Source: Arachidicoccus soli
GTDB lineage: Bacteria > Bacteroidota > Bacteroidia > Chitinophagales > Chitinophagaceae
Assembly (NCBI RefSeq): GCF_003600625.1
Contig: NZ_CP032489.1
Location: 3,100,001 to 3,164,000 of the forward strand
Direction of reading: 5' to 3'
DNA length: 64,000 nt
Below, piece after piece: positions 1 through 8,871 of this stretch (the first letter of the stretch is position 1; every line of letters starts with the position of its first letter). The position numbers were made by a program, and so were the translations under genes. The notes beneath the pieces are model-generated. The model was not told where the DNA came from. It saw only the letters and a program-made list of their open reading frames with translations, and made no database searches.

Positions 1-75
1 ATCAACGCATTTTTATTTAATTTTTAAACAGGTGTAAATAACTATAAAAAATAAAAGTTTAAATAGATTTGCAAC

Positions 76-765
76 ATGAAAAAAATCATTATTGCCATTG
101 ATGGCTATTCGTCTTGCGGCAAAAGTACCATGGCCAAACAACTGGCGAAAGAGCTGGGATATGTTTTTATTGATAGCGGCGCCATGTATCGTGCTATTAC
201 TTTATTTTTCGTAGACAATAAAATTGACATAGCCAATGAAGCAGCAATTGAAAATGCAATATCTAAGATTGCTTTAAAATTTGTTTTCAATAAAAATTTA
301 GGTAAAAGTGAGATGTATTTGAATGGCGTAAATGTAGAGCAAGCCATTCGATCGATGGCCATCAGCAATCAGGTAAGTGAAATAGCCGCTTTAGAAAAAG
401 TAAGAACATTTGCAGTTGATGCCCAACAGAAGATGGGTACAGAAAAAGGTATTATAATGGATGGTCGTGATGTGGGTACAAATGTGTTTCCGAATGCCGA
501 ATTGAAAATTTTTATGACAGCAAGTATAGCCGTTCGCACACAGAGACGATACAATGAGTTGATTGGGAAATATCCCCATATCAGTTTAGAAGAAGTAAAA
601 GAAAATTTAGAGAAGCGGGACTTAATAGATACCACTCGTGCAATCAATCCACTCCGAAAAGCTGATGATGCAAGCGTTTTAGATAACTCCAACTTAACAA
701 GAGAAGAACAATTAGCAATAGCGAAAAGTTGGGCCGATAAAGCATTAAAAATGTCTATGCCTTAA
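76..765 (+). CDS. cmk: Cytidylate kinase
   Basis: Phosphorylates CMP and dCMP with ATP in the cytoplasm for nucleic acid precursor supply. The 229-residue protein has the family's usual length. A P-loop (GYSSCGKST) spans residues 10-18, the DSGAMYRA substrate motif lies at 33-40 and DGRDVGT at 129-135, all typical of bacterial CMP kinases. The ATG follows an A-rich leader, as is usual in Bacteroidota. The gene converges on a DUF1080 gene with only 4 bp between the stop codons, so it appears to be a single transcription unit here. Identification is firm. Confidence 0.97.
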   Translation: MKKIIIAIDGYSSCGKSTMAKQLAKELGYVFIDSGAMYRAITLFFVDNKIDIANEAAIENAISKIALKFVFNKNLGKSEMYLNGVNVEQAIRSMAISNQVSEIAALEKVRTFAVDAQQKMGTEKGIIMDGRDVGTNVFPNAELKIFMTASIAVRTQRRYNELIGKYPHISLEEVKENLEKRDLIDTTRAINPLRKADDASVLDNSNLTREEQLAIAKSWADKALKMSMP

Positions 766-769
766 AAAA

Positions 770-1537
770 TCATAAAGGTCGCACCCAAATATTTCTAAAA
801 CTAATAGGTTTGCTTTTGTCTCCATGTGCTTGCAACTTTATAGGATAAGGTCCTCTTGTCGCCTTTGCATAAGAGGGATAACCAATATACAGTGTAGGCC
901 CTTTCAATCCAAAATTATTTTGCACCAATACACCATTAAAAAAAGCAGTAACTCTTGCAGGAGACTGCAAAGAACCATCTATAGAAAAGCGGGGGGCTGT
1001 CCAAATAACATCGAAGGATTGCCATTCTCCGGGCTTTCTATTAGGATTTACCAAAGGTGCATTTTGCTTATAGATTGAACCAGCCTGACCGTTGGTATAT
1101 GTTTTATTGTGGTAATTATCCAATATCTGCATTTCATATCCAGCATCACCAGGACCTGTAGAGGCCAAAAACAAACCGCTATTTCCCCTCTCCTGCCCTT
1201 GACCTTGAATATCTTCTGGCTCCCGCCATTCAACGTGCAATTGATAATCTTCAAATTTTTGTTTCGTCTGGATATTTCCCGCTTTTTTATTAACAGTCAG
1301 TACTCCATTTTTAACGATCCAATTTGCCGGTTTATCGGGATTATCTGCATCCTCCCATTTATCCAAGCCTTTCCCATCAAATAAAATAATGGCATCAGAG
1401 GGTGGTTGCCCGATTACATTTCCAGGCTTAACTACCGCCGGCACTGGTGTATACAACTCAGTGTCTTCAGGCTTTTGAGCGAAGGTAATGATAACAAATA
1501 AAATGGCGCAAAGGGACAAAACAACCTTCTTAGTCAT
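770..1537 (-). CDS. Secreted DUF1080 (3-keto-disaccharide hydrolase domain) protein
   Basis: A 255-residue protein with a signal peptide (about residues 1-20, cleavage before QKPED) and one DUF1080 domain, a jelly-roll fold related to concanavalin-like lectins/glucanases and named for 3-keto-disaccharide hydrolases. IILFDGKGLDKWE starts the domain at about residue 50, and GNSGLFL and YEMQILDNYHN are typical core motifs. It probably acts on carbohydrate in the periplasm or outside the cell; the substrate cannot be read from sequence. It lies downstream of the fucose operon in the same direction, but a terminator-like hairpin separates it from the dehydratase gene, so it may be transcribed separately or only by read-through. 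Confidence 0.88.
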   Translation of the reverse strand: MTKKVVLSLCAILFVIITFAQKPEDTELYTPVPAVVKPGNVIGQPPSDAIILFDGKGLDKWEDADNPDKPANWIVKNGVLTVNKKAGNIQTKQKFEDYQLHVEWREPEDIQGQGQERGNSGLFLASTGPGDAGYEMQILDNYHNKTYTNGQAGSIYKQNAPLVNPNRKPGEWQSFDVIWTAPRFSIDGSLQSPARVTAFFNGVLVQNNFGLKGPTLYIGYPSYAKATRGPYPIKLQAHGDKSKPISFRNIWVRPL

Positions 1538-1614
1538 AACTTATTTTTAAAAAGAAATTTAATTGGTAAACTTGCATATTTGATAAAAATAAGGAAAAAT
1601 AGTGAGAAATAATT

Positions 1615-1650
1615 TCAAAAAAAATGTCAACTCTTTAATTGAATTGACAT
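1615..1650 (-). terminator. Intrinsic terminator after the fucose-operon dehydratase
   Basis: ATGTCAA (1624-1630) and TTGACAT (1644-1650) form a perfect 7-bp stem. Read on the minus strand, the hairpin is followed by a run of eight T. It sits just past the stop of the altronate-dehydratase-family gene and before the DUF1080 gene. Confidence 0.65.
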
Positions 1651-1678
1651 CTTTTAATCGATAAATTAAATCATTATT

Positions 1679-3331
1679 TTATAAAGATACCCCACGTTTC
1701 CACGGAATAAAATCATCCTGGTTTAACTGCACCGCTTTAGGGACTAATTCTCCACTGGCAAATTTGATGCAGTATTCGAGGATCTCTTCCCCCATCTCGT
1801 GAACAGTTTTTTCACCACGAATAATAGCACCCGTATCAATATCGATAATATCTTTCATCTTATTAGCTAAAGCAGAATTAGTCGCCACTTTTATTACAGG
1901 ACAGACAGGGTTACCTGTGGGCGTACCCAATCCTGTCGTAAACAAGATCAAGGTTGCACCAGCAGCCGCTTTTCCGGTAGTAGCTTCTACATCGTTACCA
2001 GGTGTACATACAAGACTCAACCCTTTTTTAGTAGCAGGTTCCGTATAATCCAGCACATCTTCAACGGGCGAAGTGCCCCCTTTTTTAGCGGCTCCTGCAC
2101 TTTTGATAGCATCTGTTATCAATCCATCTTTAATATTACCGGGAGAAGGGTTCATGTAAAATCCGGAGCCCACGCTTTCAGCCTTTTTATTATAAGTTGT
2201 CATCAAATCAATAAACTTCTCAGCAGATTCTTTGTTTATTGTTCTGTCAATCAGATTTTGTTCCACCCCACAAAGCTCAGGGAACTCTGCAAGCAAAATC
2301 TTCCCTCCTAAAGCAACCAATAAATCTGCCGTATAGCCGACTGCAGGGTTTGCCGAAATACCACTAAAACCATCACTACCTCCACATTTCACACCTATTG
2401 TCAGTTGACTCAGTGGCGCAGGGCTTCTTTCTATTTTATTAATCTCTACCAGTCCTGCAAATGTTTTTTTGATAGCATCTTTAATGAGTTGTTCTTCACT
2501 TTGGCTTCCCTGTTGCTCAAAAACCAATAAGGGCTTGTCAAACTGCGGGTTTCTTTCTTTTACATCCGTAACAAAATTTTTCACTTGCAAATGTTGGCAC
2601 CCCAAGCTCAACACCGTAACTCCTGCTACGTTTGGATGGTCAGCATAGGCTGCTAATAATTTGCTCAGCATCGCTGAATCTTGGCGTGTACCTCCGCAGC
2701 CTCCTTCGTGATTTAAGAACTTGATGCCATCTACATTTTTAAATATTCTATTAGTTGGCACATCCGCTTCTTTAATGGCAATATCGTTGTGCAAGACATC
2801 CCCGCCCTGTTGGTATAAAGTCAAAAGATTATGCGCAAACTGTTTGTATTTATCAGTAACACCATAGCCTAGCTCGTTATGTAGTGCTTCCTTGATAACA
2901 TCAAGGTTTCTGTTTTCACAAAACACCGTTGGTAAAAACAACCAATAATTGGCAGTACCCACCCGTCCGTCTTTCCGATGATAACCATTAAAGGTTCTTC
3001 CTTCAAATTTAGATATATCAGGCTTTTGCCAATGGTAATCTACATGGCGGTAATAAAATGGCTGTGCAGCATGTTTTGTATTATCTGTTGTCATTCGCGA
3101 ACCCTGTGGGATAAGATGCTGTGCTTTACCCACTAATACGCCATACATAAATATTTCATCACCACGTTGCATCTCATTCATAAAGAATTTATGCTTGGCA
3201 GGAATATCTTCCTGTAATCTGTATTCTGTATCATTAAATAGGATTGTTTCACCTGCTTTCAAATCTTGCAATGCCACCAATACATTATCCTTTGGATGAA
3301 TATGCATCACTTTATGAATATCTGTCTTCAT
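1679..3331 (-). CDS. UxaA-family dehydratase, probable L-fuconate dehydratase
   Basis: A 550-residue member of the altronate/galactarate dehydratase family. An N-terminal SAF domain (about residues 10-95) is joined to the large catalytic part, with HEGGCGGTRQDS at 208-219 and KCGGSDGFSGISANPAVG at 315-332. These enzymes remove water from sugar acids to give 2-keto-3-deoxy acids, using a metal. Members of this family are known to serve as L-fuconate dehydratases in non-phosphorylative pathways. The neighbouring fucosidase, fucose permease, lactonase and FAH hydrolase favour L-fuconate over altronate. UxaA activity on altronate remains the alternative, but no uronate isomerase or UxaB is nearby. 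Confidence 0.85.
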   Translation of the reverse strand: MKTDIHKVMHIHPKDNVLVALQDLKAGETILFNDTEYRLQEDIPAKHKFFMNEMQRGDEIFMYGVLVGKAQHLIPQGSRMTTDNTKHAAQPFYYRHVDYHWQKPDISKFEGRTFNGYHRKDGRVGTANYWLFLPTVFCENRNLDVIKEALHNELGYGVTDKYKQFAHNLLTLYQQGGDVLHNDIAIKEADVPTNRIFKNVDGIKFLNHEGGCGGTRQDSAMLSKLLAAYADHPNVAGVTVLSLGCQHLQVKNFVTDVKERNPQFDKPLLVFEQQGSQSEEQLIKDAIKKTFAGLVEINKIERSPAPLSQLTIGVKCGGSDGFSGISANPAVGYTADLLVALGGKILLAEFPELCGVEQNLIDRTINKESAEKFIDLMTTYNKKAESVGSGFYMNPSPGNIKDGLITDAIKSAGAAKKGGTSPVEDVLDYTEPATKKGLSLVCTPGNDVEATTGKAAAGATLILFTTGLGTPTGNPVCPVIKVATNSALANKMKDIIDIDTGAIIRGEKTVHEMGEEILEYCIKFASGELVPKAVQLNQDDFIPWKRGVSL

Positions 3332-3381
3332 TATAATTAAATTTTAAAACTTACAACTTATGACTCATTATTTTTCGCCTC

Positions 3382-4170
3382 CTACGCATTTGCCAAAGCC
3401 CTGTCCAAATGAACATAACCTCCATCTACATGAATCAATTGGCCGGTAGTATGCGAGGATTTATCAGACAGCAAGAAGGCCGTTGTATTCGCAATTTCTT
3501 CTGCTGTTGTCATCCTGTTCTCTAACGGAATACGGTTCGTTATCTCATTCAACTTCTCTTCCGAATCGGGCAAAGTTTTTATCCAGTTTGAATATTGCGG
3601 CGTCCAACATTCTGCAACAATTATTGCATTTACTCGGATATCATATTTCAGCAATTCCACAGCCCATTCACGGGTTAAAGCATTACGTGCACCATTAGCA
3701 GCAGCATAACCAGAAGTATTGCCCTGTCCTGTCTCTGCTGTCTTGGAGGAGATATTTACTATACTTCCTTGCGACTTTATTAAATAGGGTAAAGCATGTT
3801 GTACCAGTAAATAATAATGCACTACATTTTTATGAAAAGATGAGATAAAGCCTTCATAGCTTCCATGCTCCAGGCCTACGCCGTCATTATGTCCCGCATT
3901 GTTTACAATTCCATCAATGCGACCATAGGTAGCAGCTACTTCATCAATTACTTTTTTACAGGTATCCGGGTCAGAAAGTTCAGCTACTACCATAGAAGCC
4001 CTGCCGCCTTTAGCTGCTATTTCCCCAACCTTTTTATCATTATCCTCTTCGTTTCTTCCTACAATGACAACAATGGATCCTTCCGCGGCCAACACCTCTG
4101 CAATGCCACCACCGATGCCTTTTGCGCCACCCGTAACAATGACAACTTTATCTTTTAATTGCAAGTCCAT
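3382..4170 (-). CDS. SDR oxidoreductase, probable L-fucose dehydrogenase
   Basis: A 262-residue classical short-chain dehydrogenase. The dinucleotide motif TGGAKGIG is at residues 13-20, NNAG at 90-93, the catalytic serine region at 141-142 and the catalytic tyrosine at 155. The C-terminal HVDGGYVHLDRAL resembles annotated L-fucose dehydrogenases. It probably oxidises L-fucose to L-fucono-lactone with NAD(P). The usual YxxxK motif reads YAAAN here (N159), so the normally essential lysine is missing; the codon is a clear AAT. This may be a subfamily trait or may reduce activity. It lies between the lactonase and dehydratase genes in the operon. Confidence 0.85.
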   Translation of the reverse strand: MDLQLKDKVVIVTGGAKGIGGGIAEVLAAEGSIVVIVGRNEEDNDKKVGEIAAKGGRASMVVAELSDPDTCKKVIDEVAATYGRIDGIVNNAGHNDGVGLEHGSYEGFISSFHKNVVHYYLLVQHALPYLIKSQGSIVNISSKTAETGQGNTSGYAAANGARNALTREWAVELLKYDIRVNAIIVAECWTPQYSNWIKTLPDSEEKLNEITNRIPLENRMTTAEEIANTTAFLLSDKSSHTTGQLIHVDGGYVHLDRALANA

Positions 4171-4222
4171 ATTTTAAGTTTTCTAAGTTTTTAATGAATT
4201 GAAATGAATGTCTTATTTTATT

Positions 4223-5059
4223 TTACAAACCATAAAATTTCTCAGCATTTCCGCTAAAGAATTTCTCTTTTTCTGTCGACGAAAAACCGGCGAAATATTT
4301 TTCCAGAACCGAGATCCATTTTTGATAAGTAATACCCAACAAACATACGGGCCAATCACTGCCAAATAATAATCTATCTATCCCAAAATTTTCCACTACT
4401 ATATCTATATAAGGGGAGAAATCTTTTTCCTTCCAGTTTTGCCAATCTGCTTCTGTCACCATTCCAGAAATCTTGCAACTCACATTTTCATTCTTAGCAA
4501 TTTGCTTAATTTCCTTTTCCCAATCCCCAATAGCATGATTTTTTATATCCGGCTTTGCCAAATGATCTATCACGAAACGCTGATAAGGAAAGGATTTTAC
4601 AAAATTATCAACCAATTTCAATTGATGATGATATACCAAAATATCATAAGTAAACCCGTATTTATCTAATAGCGAAATCCCATTGAGAAACTGTTTATTT
4701 GAAAGATATGCTTCTACATCTTCGCCTTGTAAAATATGCCGAAAGCCTTTGAGCTTTTTCTCTTTCGAAAAATGAATAAGTCGATTTTCAACAGTTTCGC
4801 TTTTCAAATCAACCCATCCTACCACTCCTTTTATAAAATCATTTTCTTTCGATAGTTGCAACAAAAAATTCGTTTCCTCTTCACTTTGGGAGGCCTGAAC
4901 AGCAACACATCCATTTATTCCATTTTCTTGTAAAACAGGATGTAAATCTTTGGGCAAAAGACTTCTTTGAATGATCTTCATATCATCGGTAATCCAAGCG
5001 TCTTTTACTTTATCGTAAATCCAAAAATGTTGATGACTATCAATTCTTTGCATACTCAT
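4223..5059 (-). CDS. Amidohydrolase-family lactonase, probable L-fuconolactonase
   Basis: A 278-residue amidohydrolase-2 family TIM-barrel protein. The metal-binding HQHFW motif lies near the N-terminus and LLFGSDWPV near the C-terminus, as in fuconolactone and rhamnonolactone hydrolases. It would open L-fucono-1,5-lactone to L-fuconate. I chose the ATG at 5059 (MSMQRIDSHQHFW), which is where homologues start; an in-frame ATG 33 bp upstream would add a poor extension. It sits between the FAH hydrolase and SDR genes of the fucose operon. The family is clear; substrate is inferred from context. Confidence 0.87.
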   Translation of the reverse strand: MSMQRIDSHQHFWIYDKVKDAWITDDMKIIQRSLLPKDLHPVLQENGINGCVAVQASQSEEETNFLLQLSKENDFIKGVVGWVDLKSETVENRLIHFSKEKKLKGFRHILQGEDVEAYLSNKQFLNGISLLDKYGFTYDILVYHHQLKLVDNFVKSFPYQRFVIDHLAKPDIKNHAIGDWEKEIKQIAKNENVSCKISGMVTEADWQNWKEKDFSPYIDIVVENFGIDRLLFGSDWPVCLLGITYQKWISVLEKYFAGFSSTEKEKFFSGNAEKFYGL

Positions 5060-5148
5060 TTTTTTACCACAGAGTGAATAGATCTTTTTCACAGAAGAAA
5101 CAGAGTCACCGTGTACTCTGTGTACCTTCTTTTTCGCTGCGGTTAATT
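5060..5148. repeat. Intergenic CACAGAGT-type repeat element
   Basis: The gap between the lactonase and FAH genes contains ACAGAGT (5100-5106) and ACTCTGT (5115-5121) as a perfect inverted repeat. These are flanked by TACCACAGAG (5065-5074) and a complementary-looking CGCTGCGGTTA (5136-5146). The nested CACAGAG/CTCTGTG arrangement resembles short intergenic repeats scattered through many Bacteroidota genomes. No coding content is visible. Confidence 0.4.
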
Positions 5149-6012
5149 TTATTTCTCAGTTTTATATGCTACCGCTGTTTGAGAAGATGTCCCCAATCCT
5201 TCAATACCCAATTCTACAACATCTCCGGGTTTCAAATACCAAGGTTCAGGTTTCATTCCCAACCCAACGCCAGCGGGTGTACCAGTGGAAATAACATCTC
5301 CCGGCAATAGCGTCATAAACTGACTTAAATGACTAACTACTTGTTGAATATTAAAAATAAAATCAGCGGTGGTAGAGTCTTGTAATTTCTTCCCATTTAC
5401 TTTTAACCAAAGGTTTAAACTATTGGGGTTTTCAATTTCATCTTTCGTCGCTAAGAAGGGGCCGAGTGGCGCAAACGTATCACAACTCTTCCCTTTTACC
5501 CATTGCCCACCACGTTCTATTTGAAATTCGCGTTCGCTATAATCATTATGAAGCGCATATCCTGCCACATAATCCAAGGCTTCGCTTTCTTCTACATAAC
5601 TACATTTTTTTCCAATAACAACAGCCAATTCTACTTCCCAATCTGTCTTCTTGGAGTTTTTAGGAATTATAACATTATCATTTGGACCACAAAGCGCTGT
5701 GGTAGATTTAAAGAAGATAATCGGTTCTTTCGGGATGGGAGCATTGGTTTCCTTAGCATGTAAAGCATAGTTTAAGCCAATGCAAATAATTTTTGATGGT
5801 CGTGCAACGCAACTGCCCAAACGCTCATCATCGCTCACTTTTGCGAGATTAGCTTTATTTTCTTCTACGAATTTTTTCAATCTTTTCAACCCATCATTTT
5901 CAAAAAACCGTTCATTATAATCTTCACCAAAAGCCGATGTATCATATTTCACATCATCAATAATAATTCCTGTTTTTTCTTTTCCAACTTGTCCGTAACG
6001 TATTAGTTTCAT
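5149..6012 (-). CDS. FAH-family hydrolase, probable 2,4-diketo-3-deoxy-L-fuconate hydrolase
   Basis: A 287-residue fumarylacetoacetate-hydrolase-family enzyme. The metal ligands are recognisable as E126 and E128 in DWEVELAVVIG and D157 in HNDYSERE. GDVISTGTPAGVG lies towards the C-terminus, as is standard. In the non-phosphorylative fucose pathway this family cleaves 2,4-diketo-3-deoxy-L-fuconate into pyruvate and L-lactate, which would be the last step encoded here. An alternative would be 2-hydroxyhepta-2,4-diene-dioate isomerase, the usual automatic annotation, but the sugar-acid neighbours argue against it. Confidence 0.87.
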   Translation of the reverse strand: MKLIRYGQVGKEKTGIIIDDVKYDTSAFGEDYNERFFENDGLKRLKKFVEENKANLAKVSDDERLGSCVARPSKIICIGLNYALHAKETNAPIPKEPIIFFKSTTALCGPNDNVIIPKNSKKTDWEVELAVVIGKKCSYVEESEALDYVAGYALHNDYSEREFQIERGGQWVKGKSCDTFAPLGPFLATKDEIENPNSLNLWLKVNGKKLQDSTTADFIFNIQQVVSHLSQFMTLLPGDVISTGTPAGVGLGMKPEPWYLKPGDVVELGIEGLGTSSQTAVAYKTEK

Positions 6013-6156
6013 TTTATTTTTGTTTTATAAATTTTCGATTTCTTGAGCTACGAAAACAAACATTTCTGCGATGCACAAAGAATATCCGAATTAGATTTTA
6101 AGACCACGAATGCATAAATTTTTAATTAGTATACATGCTGCATTCAAGATAAACCT

Positions 6157-6918
6157 CTAATTATTCAACTTAATAAATCCCCCATCTATTGGATAATCGC
6201 ATCCAGTAATAAAGCCTGCTTCATCGCTACATAAATATAAAATTAGATTAGCGATTTCTTCTGGTTTTGCCATACGTCCAATAGGTTGTGTTTGTGATAA
6301 TTTCTCAAACATCTCAGCTTCATTCCCGGGATAATTTTTAGCCAGAAACCCGTCAACAAAAGGCGTATGTACGCGTGCCGGAGAAATACAATTGCAACGA
6401 ATACCTTCTTTAACATAATCCTTTGCAACTGATAAAGTCATTGCCAACACAGCACCCTTACTCATAGAATACGCGAACCTGTCGGGAATGCCTACACTTG
6501 AAGCAATTGAGGCCAAATTCAATATCACGCCACCATTTTTTTTCATTGAGGCGATGGCACCAAACATGCAATTGTACACCCCTTTTACATTCACATTGTA
6601 AATTCTGTCCAGGTCATCGGGTGTAGTCGTTTCTAACTTCCCAATATGAGAGACACCCGCACTATTAACTAAAATATCTATTCGTGCAACTTGTTGAAAC
6701 GCTTGTACTACTTCGGCCTGGGCTGTAACATTTACGACTAAGGCTGTCGCGTTTCCGCCATTTTGTTTGATTTCATTTACCGTTGTTTCCGCGGCATCTT
6801 TATTTAAATCCACGACAAAAACATGAGCGCCTGATTTTCCAAAAGCCATTGCTGTTGCTTTTCCAATTCCACTACCCGCTCCGGTAATGATTGCATTTTT
6901 ATTTTTTAAACTAAACAT
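6157..6918 (-). CDS. SDR oxidoreductase, probable 2-keto-3-deoxy-L-fuconate dehydrogenase
   Basis: A 253-residue short-chain dehydrogenase with all key motifs: TGAGSGIG at residues 12-19, NSAG at 85-88, a catalytic serine near 137 and YSMSK at 150-154. The C-terminal YPIDGGF is typical. In this operon it would oxidise 2-keto-3-deoxy-L-fuconate at C4 to the 2,4-diketo acid, the substrate of the FAH hydrolase encoded next downstream. The alternative is that the two SDRs have swapped roles; sequence resemblance of the other one to fucose dehydrogenases favours the assignment given. Confidence 0.85.
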   Translation of the reverse strand: MFSLKNKNAIITGAGSGIGKATAMAFGKSGAHVFVVDLNKDAAETTVNEIKQNGGNATALVVNVTAQAEVVQAFQQVARIDILVNSAGVSHIGKLETTTPDDLDRIYNVNVKGVYNCMFGAIASMKKNGGVILNLASIASSVGIPDRFAYSMSKGAVLAMTLSVAKDYVKEGIRCNCISPARVHTPFVDGFLAKNYPGNEAEMFEKLSQTQPIGRMAKPEEIANLILYLCSDEAGFITGCDYPIDGGFIKLNN

Positions 6919-7003
6919 ATTTTGAATTATAAATTACGAACTATAAATATTATTTCTCAAGAAACCGAAAATTGCTGCATCACTGAATGTATCTTGGTTA
7001 TAA

Positions 7004-8449
7004 CTATTTAATCACTCCTGCCATTTTTAACACATAAGCATCTGCTACCTTTATTTTATTTGGATGATAAGCGGGCAATGAGACTTCTATATTCTCACCT
7101 ACTTTTTTCCAAGAAAGATTCTGCCCCGTTGCCAAAAGTGTAATTTTTGCATTTTTTTGTAGAGATACATTTTTTATTGTTATTTTATTGTTCTCTGGAT
7201 ACATTGGTAGGATACAATACAGATCATCTGCTTTATAAGTAAAAAACATTTGTTTTACTGCGTAACCGGGATCCGGATCAATTGTCTCTTTTAATAATAC
7301 CGAACCCTTTCTTTTAATTTCATAATTTCTATTGCCGGCAGACCATTGACAAGAATTCTTCCAGGGGCGTGTACCATAAATAGCTTCTCCATTTACGGAT
7401 AGCCACTTGCCTATCTGCAGCAAACGTTCTTGCATTATCGCAGGTATAGTTCCATCAGCGGTGGGGCCAATATCTAATAGGAAATTCCCACCACGGCTTA
7501 CAATATCCGACAATTCGAGAATTAATGCTTGCGCAGAGCTGTAGTCAGTTGCGTTTTCTGCAATATTAAACCCATAGGAATAACCCATTCCCTGACTTTC
7601 TTCAAAATAATGTCCATCAAAATTTATGTCAGGTGAATATTCAGGCGTATACACTTCGCCATGATGAAAACGCACACCTCTTCCCCATCTATCGTAAGTC
7701 ACAATACTGTCTTTAACAGGACTATCATTGTATAGCCAGGATAAAAAATTGGTGGATTGCCAAGTTGTATCAGTTTGATCCCAATCACCGTCTGTCCACA
7801 AAACAGCCGGGTGATAATTGTCGATTAAATCTTTCATTTGAGCAATCGCATGCGTTTTGGCATAAGCCTTTGGATCCTTTAGGTATAAGGGATTATACCA
7901 TTCATATAGAGAATAATATAGGCCTGGTTTTACATCGGTTTTACGAATTGCTGTAAACAATTCTTTAATTAAATCTTGTTTTGGTCCTACCTCCGTTGCG
8001 TTCCATGGGAAACTCCAGTCTCTGTCTGCTTCTTTACTTGGCCAAAGACAGAAACCATCGTGATGTTTGGAAGTAAGTACAACATATTTTGCGCCCGACT
8101 TTTCAAATAAATTAGCCCAAGCTGTAGGGTTGAATAATTCAGCTTTAAAATATTTTGCCAAATCATAATAGCTCTGATTGCCGTATTTCTCTTTCTGATA
8201 TTTCACTACAGCATTGTCCGCCTTGCCACTTTTAAGTTCGTGTTGATACCATTCTGCATAACTTCCTACAGGTGAATAAGCAGGAACCGAATACACCCCC
8301 CAATGAATAAAAATACCAAACTTAGCATCCTGATACCATTCCGGAACAGGTCGTTTATCTAGTGATTGCCAATTAGACTGGTATTGTGCATTGACAGTAA
8401 CCATGAAGAAAAGTACAAATCCAAATATTGCGTATATCTTTTGTTTCAT
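7004..8449 (-). CDS. Secreted alpha-L-fucosidase, GH29
   Basis: A 481-residue glycoside hydrolase family 29 enzyme with a signal peptide (about residues 1-21). The N-terminal KFGIFIHWG motif (43-51) and KHHDGFCLWPS are characteristic. The nucleophile is probably D220 in VLWTDGDW, by position relative to the WND motif of characterised GH29 enzymes. It releases L-fucose from glycans outside the inner membrane and supplies the permease and oxidative enzymes encoded around it. It follows the mutarotase gene by about 40 bp in the same operon. Linkage specificity cannot be told from sequence. Confidence 0.95.
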   Translation of the reverse strand: MKQKIYAIFGFVLFFMVTVNAQYQSNWQSLDKRPVPEWYQDAKFGIFIHWGVYSVPAYSPVGSYAEWYQHELKSGKADNAVVKYQKEKYGNQSYYDLAKYFKAELFNPTAWANLFEKSGAKYVVLTSKHHDGFCLWPSKEADRDWSFPWNATEVGPKQDLIKELFTAIRKTDVKPGLYYSLYEWYNPLYLKDPKAYAKTHAIAQMKDLIDNYHPAVLWTDGDWDQTDTTWQSTNFLSWLYNDSPVKDSIVTYDRWGRGVRFHHGEVYTPEYSPDINFDGHYFEESQGMGYSYGFNIAENATDYSSAQALILELSDIVSRGGNFLLDIGPTADGTIPAIMQERLLQIGKWLSVNGEAIYGTRPWKNSCQWSAGNRNYEIKRKGSVLLKETIDPDPGYAVKQMFFTYKADDLYCILPMYPENNKITIKNVSLQKNAKITLLATGQNLSWKKVGENIEVSLPAYHPNKIKVADAYVLKMAGVIK

Positions 8450-8489
8450 TCTAATATTTTAAAGCCATTGTCGAATATGATTTTGAACT

Positions 8490-8822
8490 TTATTTCAATG
8501 CAAAAATTTTATCCATCAAAACCCATTTTTCCCCTTCTTTTGCCCAAGGCAAAGGTTGCTGAAATTTCCACATCAGATTTTCCCATTCTTGTACTTTCTC
8601 ATTGTCAGCATCGGCCTTCCCCTTTGCTTCAAAAGAGAAATTATCATTTACGGCCATTAACATAAAAAGGCGATTACCTGTACGAAATATTTGCATGTCT
8701 TCTATTCCTGAGTCAACAATACTTTTTCTTATCTCCGGCCAAATATTTTGGTGATAATCTTCATATTCTTGAATAAGTACTTCATCATCTTTTAAATCTA
8801 AAGCTAATGCGTATTGTTTCAT
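8490..8822 (-). CDS. L-rhamnose/L-fucose mutarotase family protein
   Basis: A 110-residue RhaM-type mutarotase, which interconverts alpha and beta anomers of 6-deoxy sugars. The family's active-site region DYHQNIWPEI is at residues 22-31, including H24. The start at 8822 (MKQYALALDL) matches the family N-terminus and length; an upstream in-frame ATG at 8906 would overlap the permease gene and add 28 unrelated residues. Placed directly after the fucose permease and before the fucosidase, it most likely acts on L-fucose. Confidence 0.9.
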   Translation of the reverse strand: MKQYALALDLKDDEVLIQEYEDYHQNIWPEIRKSIVDSGIEDMQIFRTGNRLFMLMAVNDNFSFEAKGKADADNEKVQEWENLMWKFQQPLPWAKEGEKWVLMDKIFALK

Positions 8823-8871
8823 AGGGTTATAGTTTTCAGTTTTGAAGAATAGTTCCTCGTTAACCTTCCAT

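Noticed and set aside
4223-5092. Longer start of the lactonase gene at 5092
   Set aside because: The added eleven residues (MKKIYSLCGKK) are not family-like and the region is part of an intergenic repeat element.
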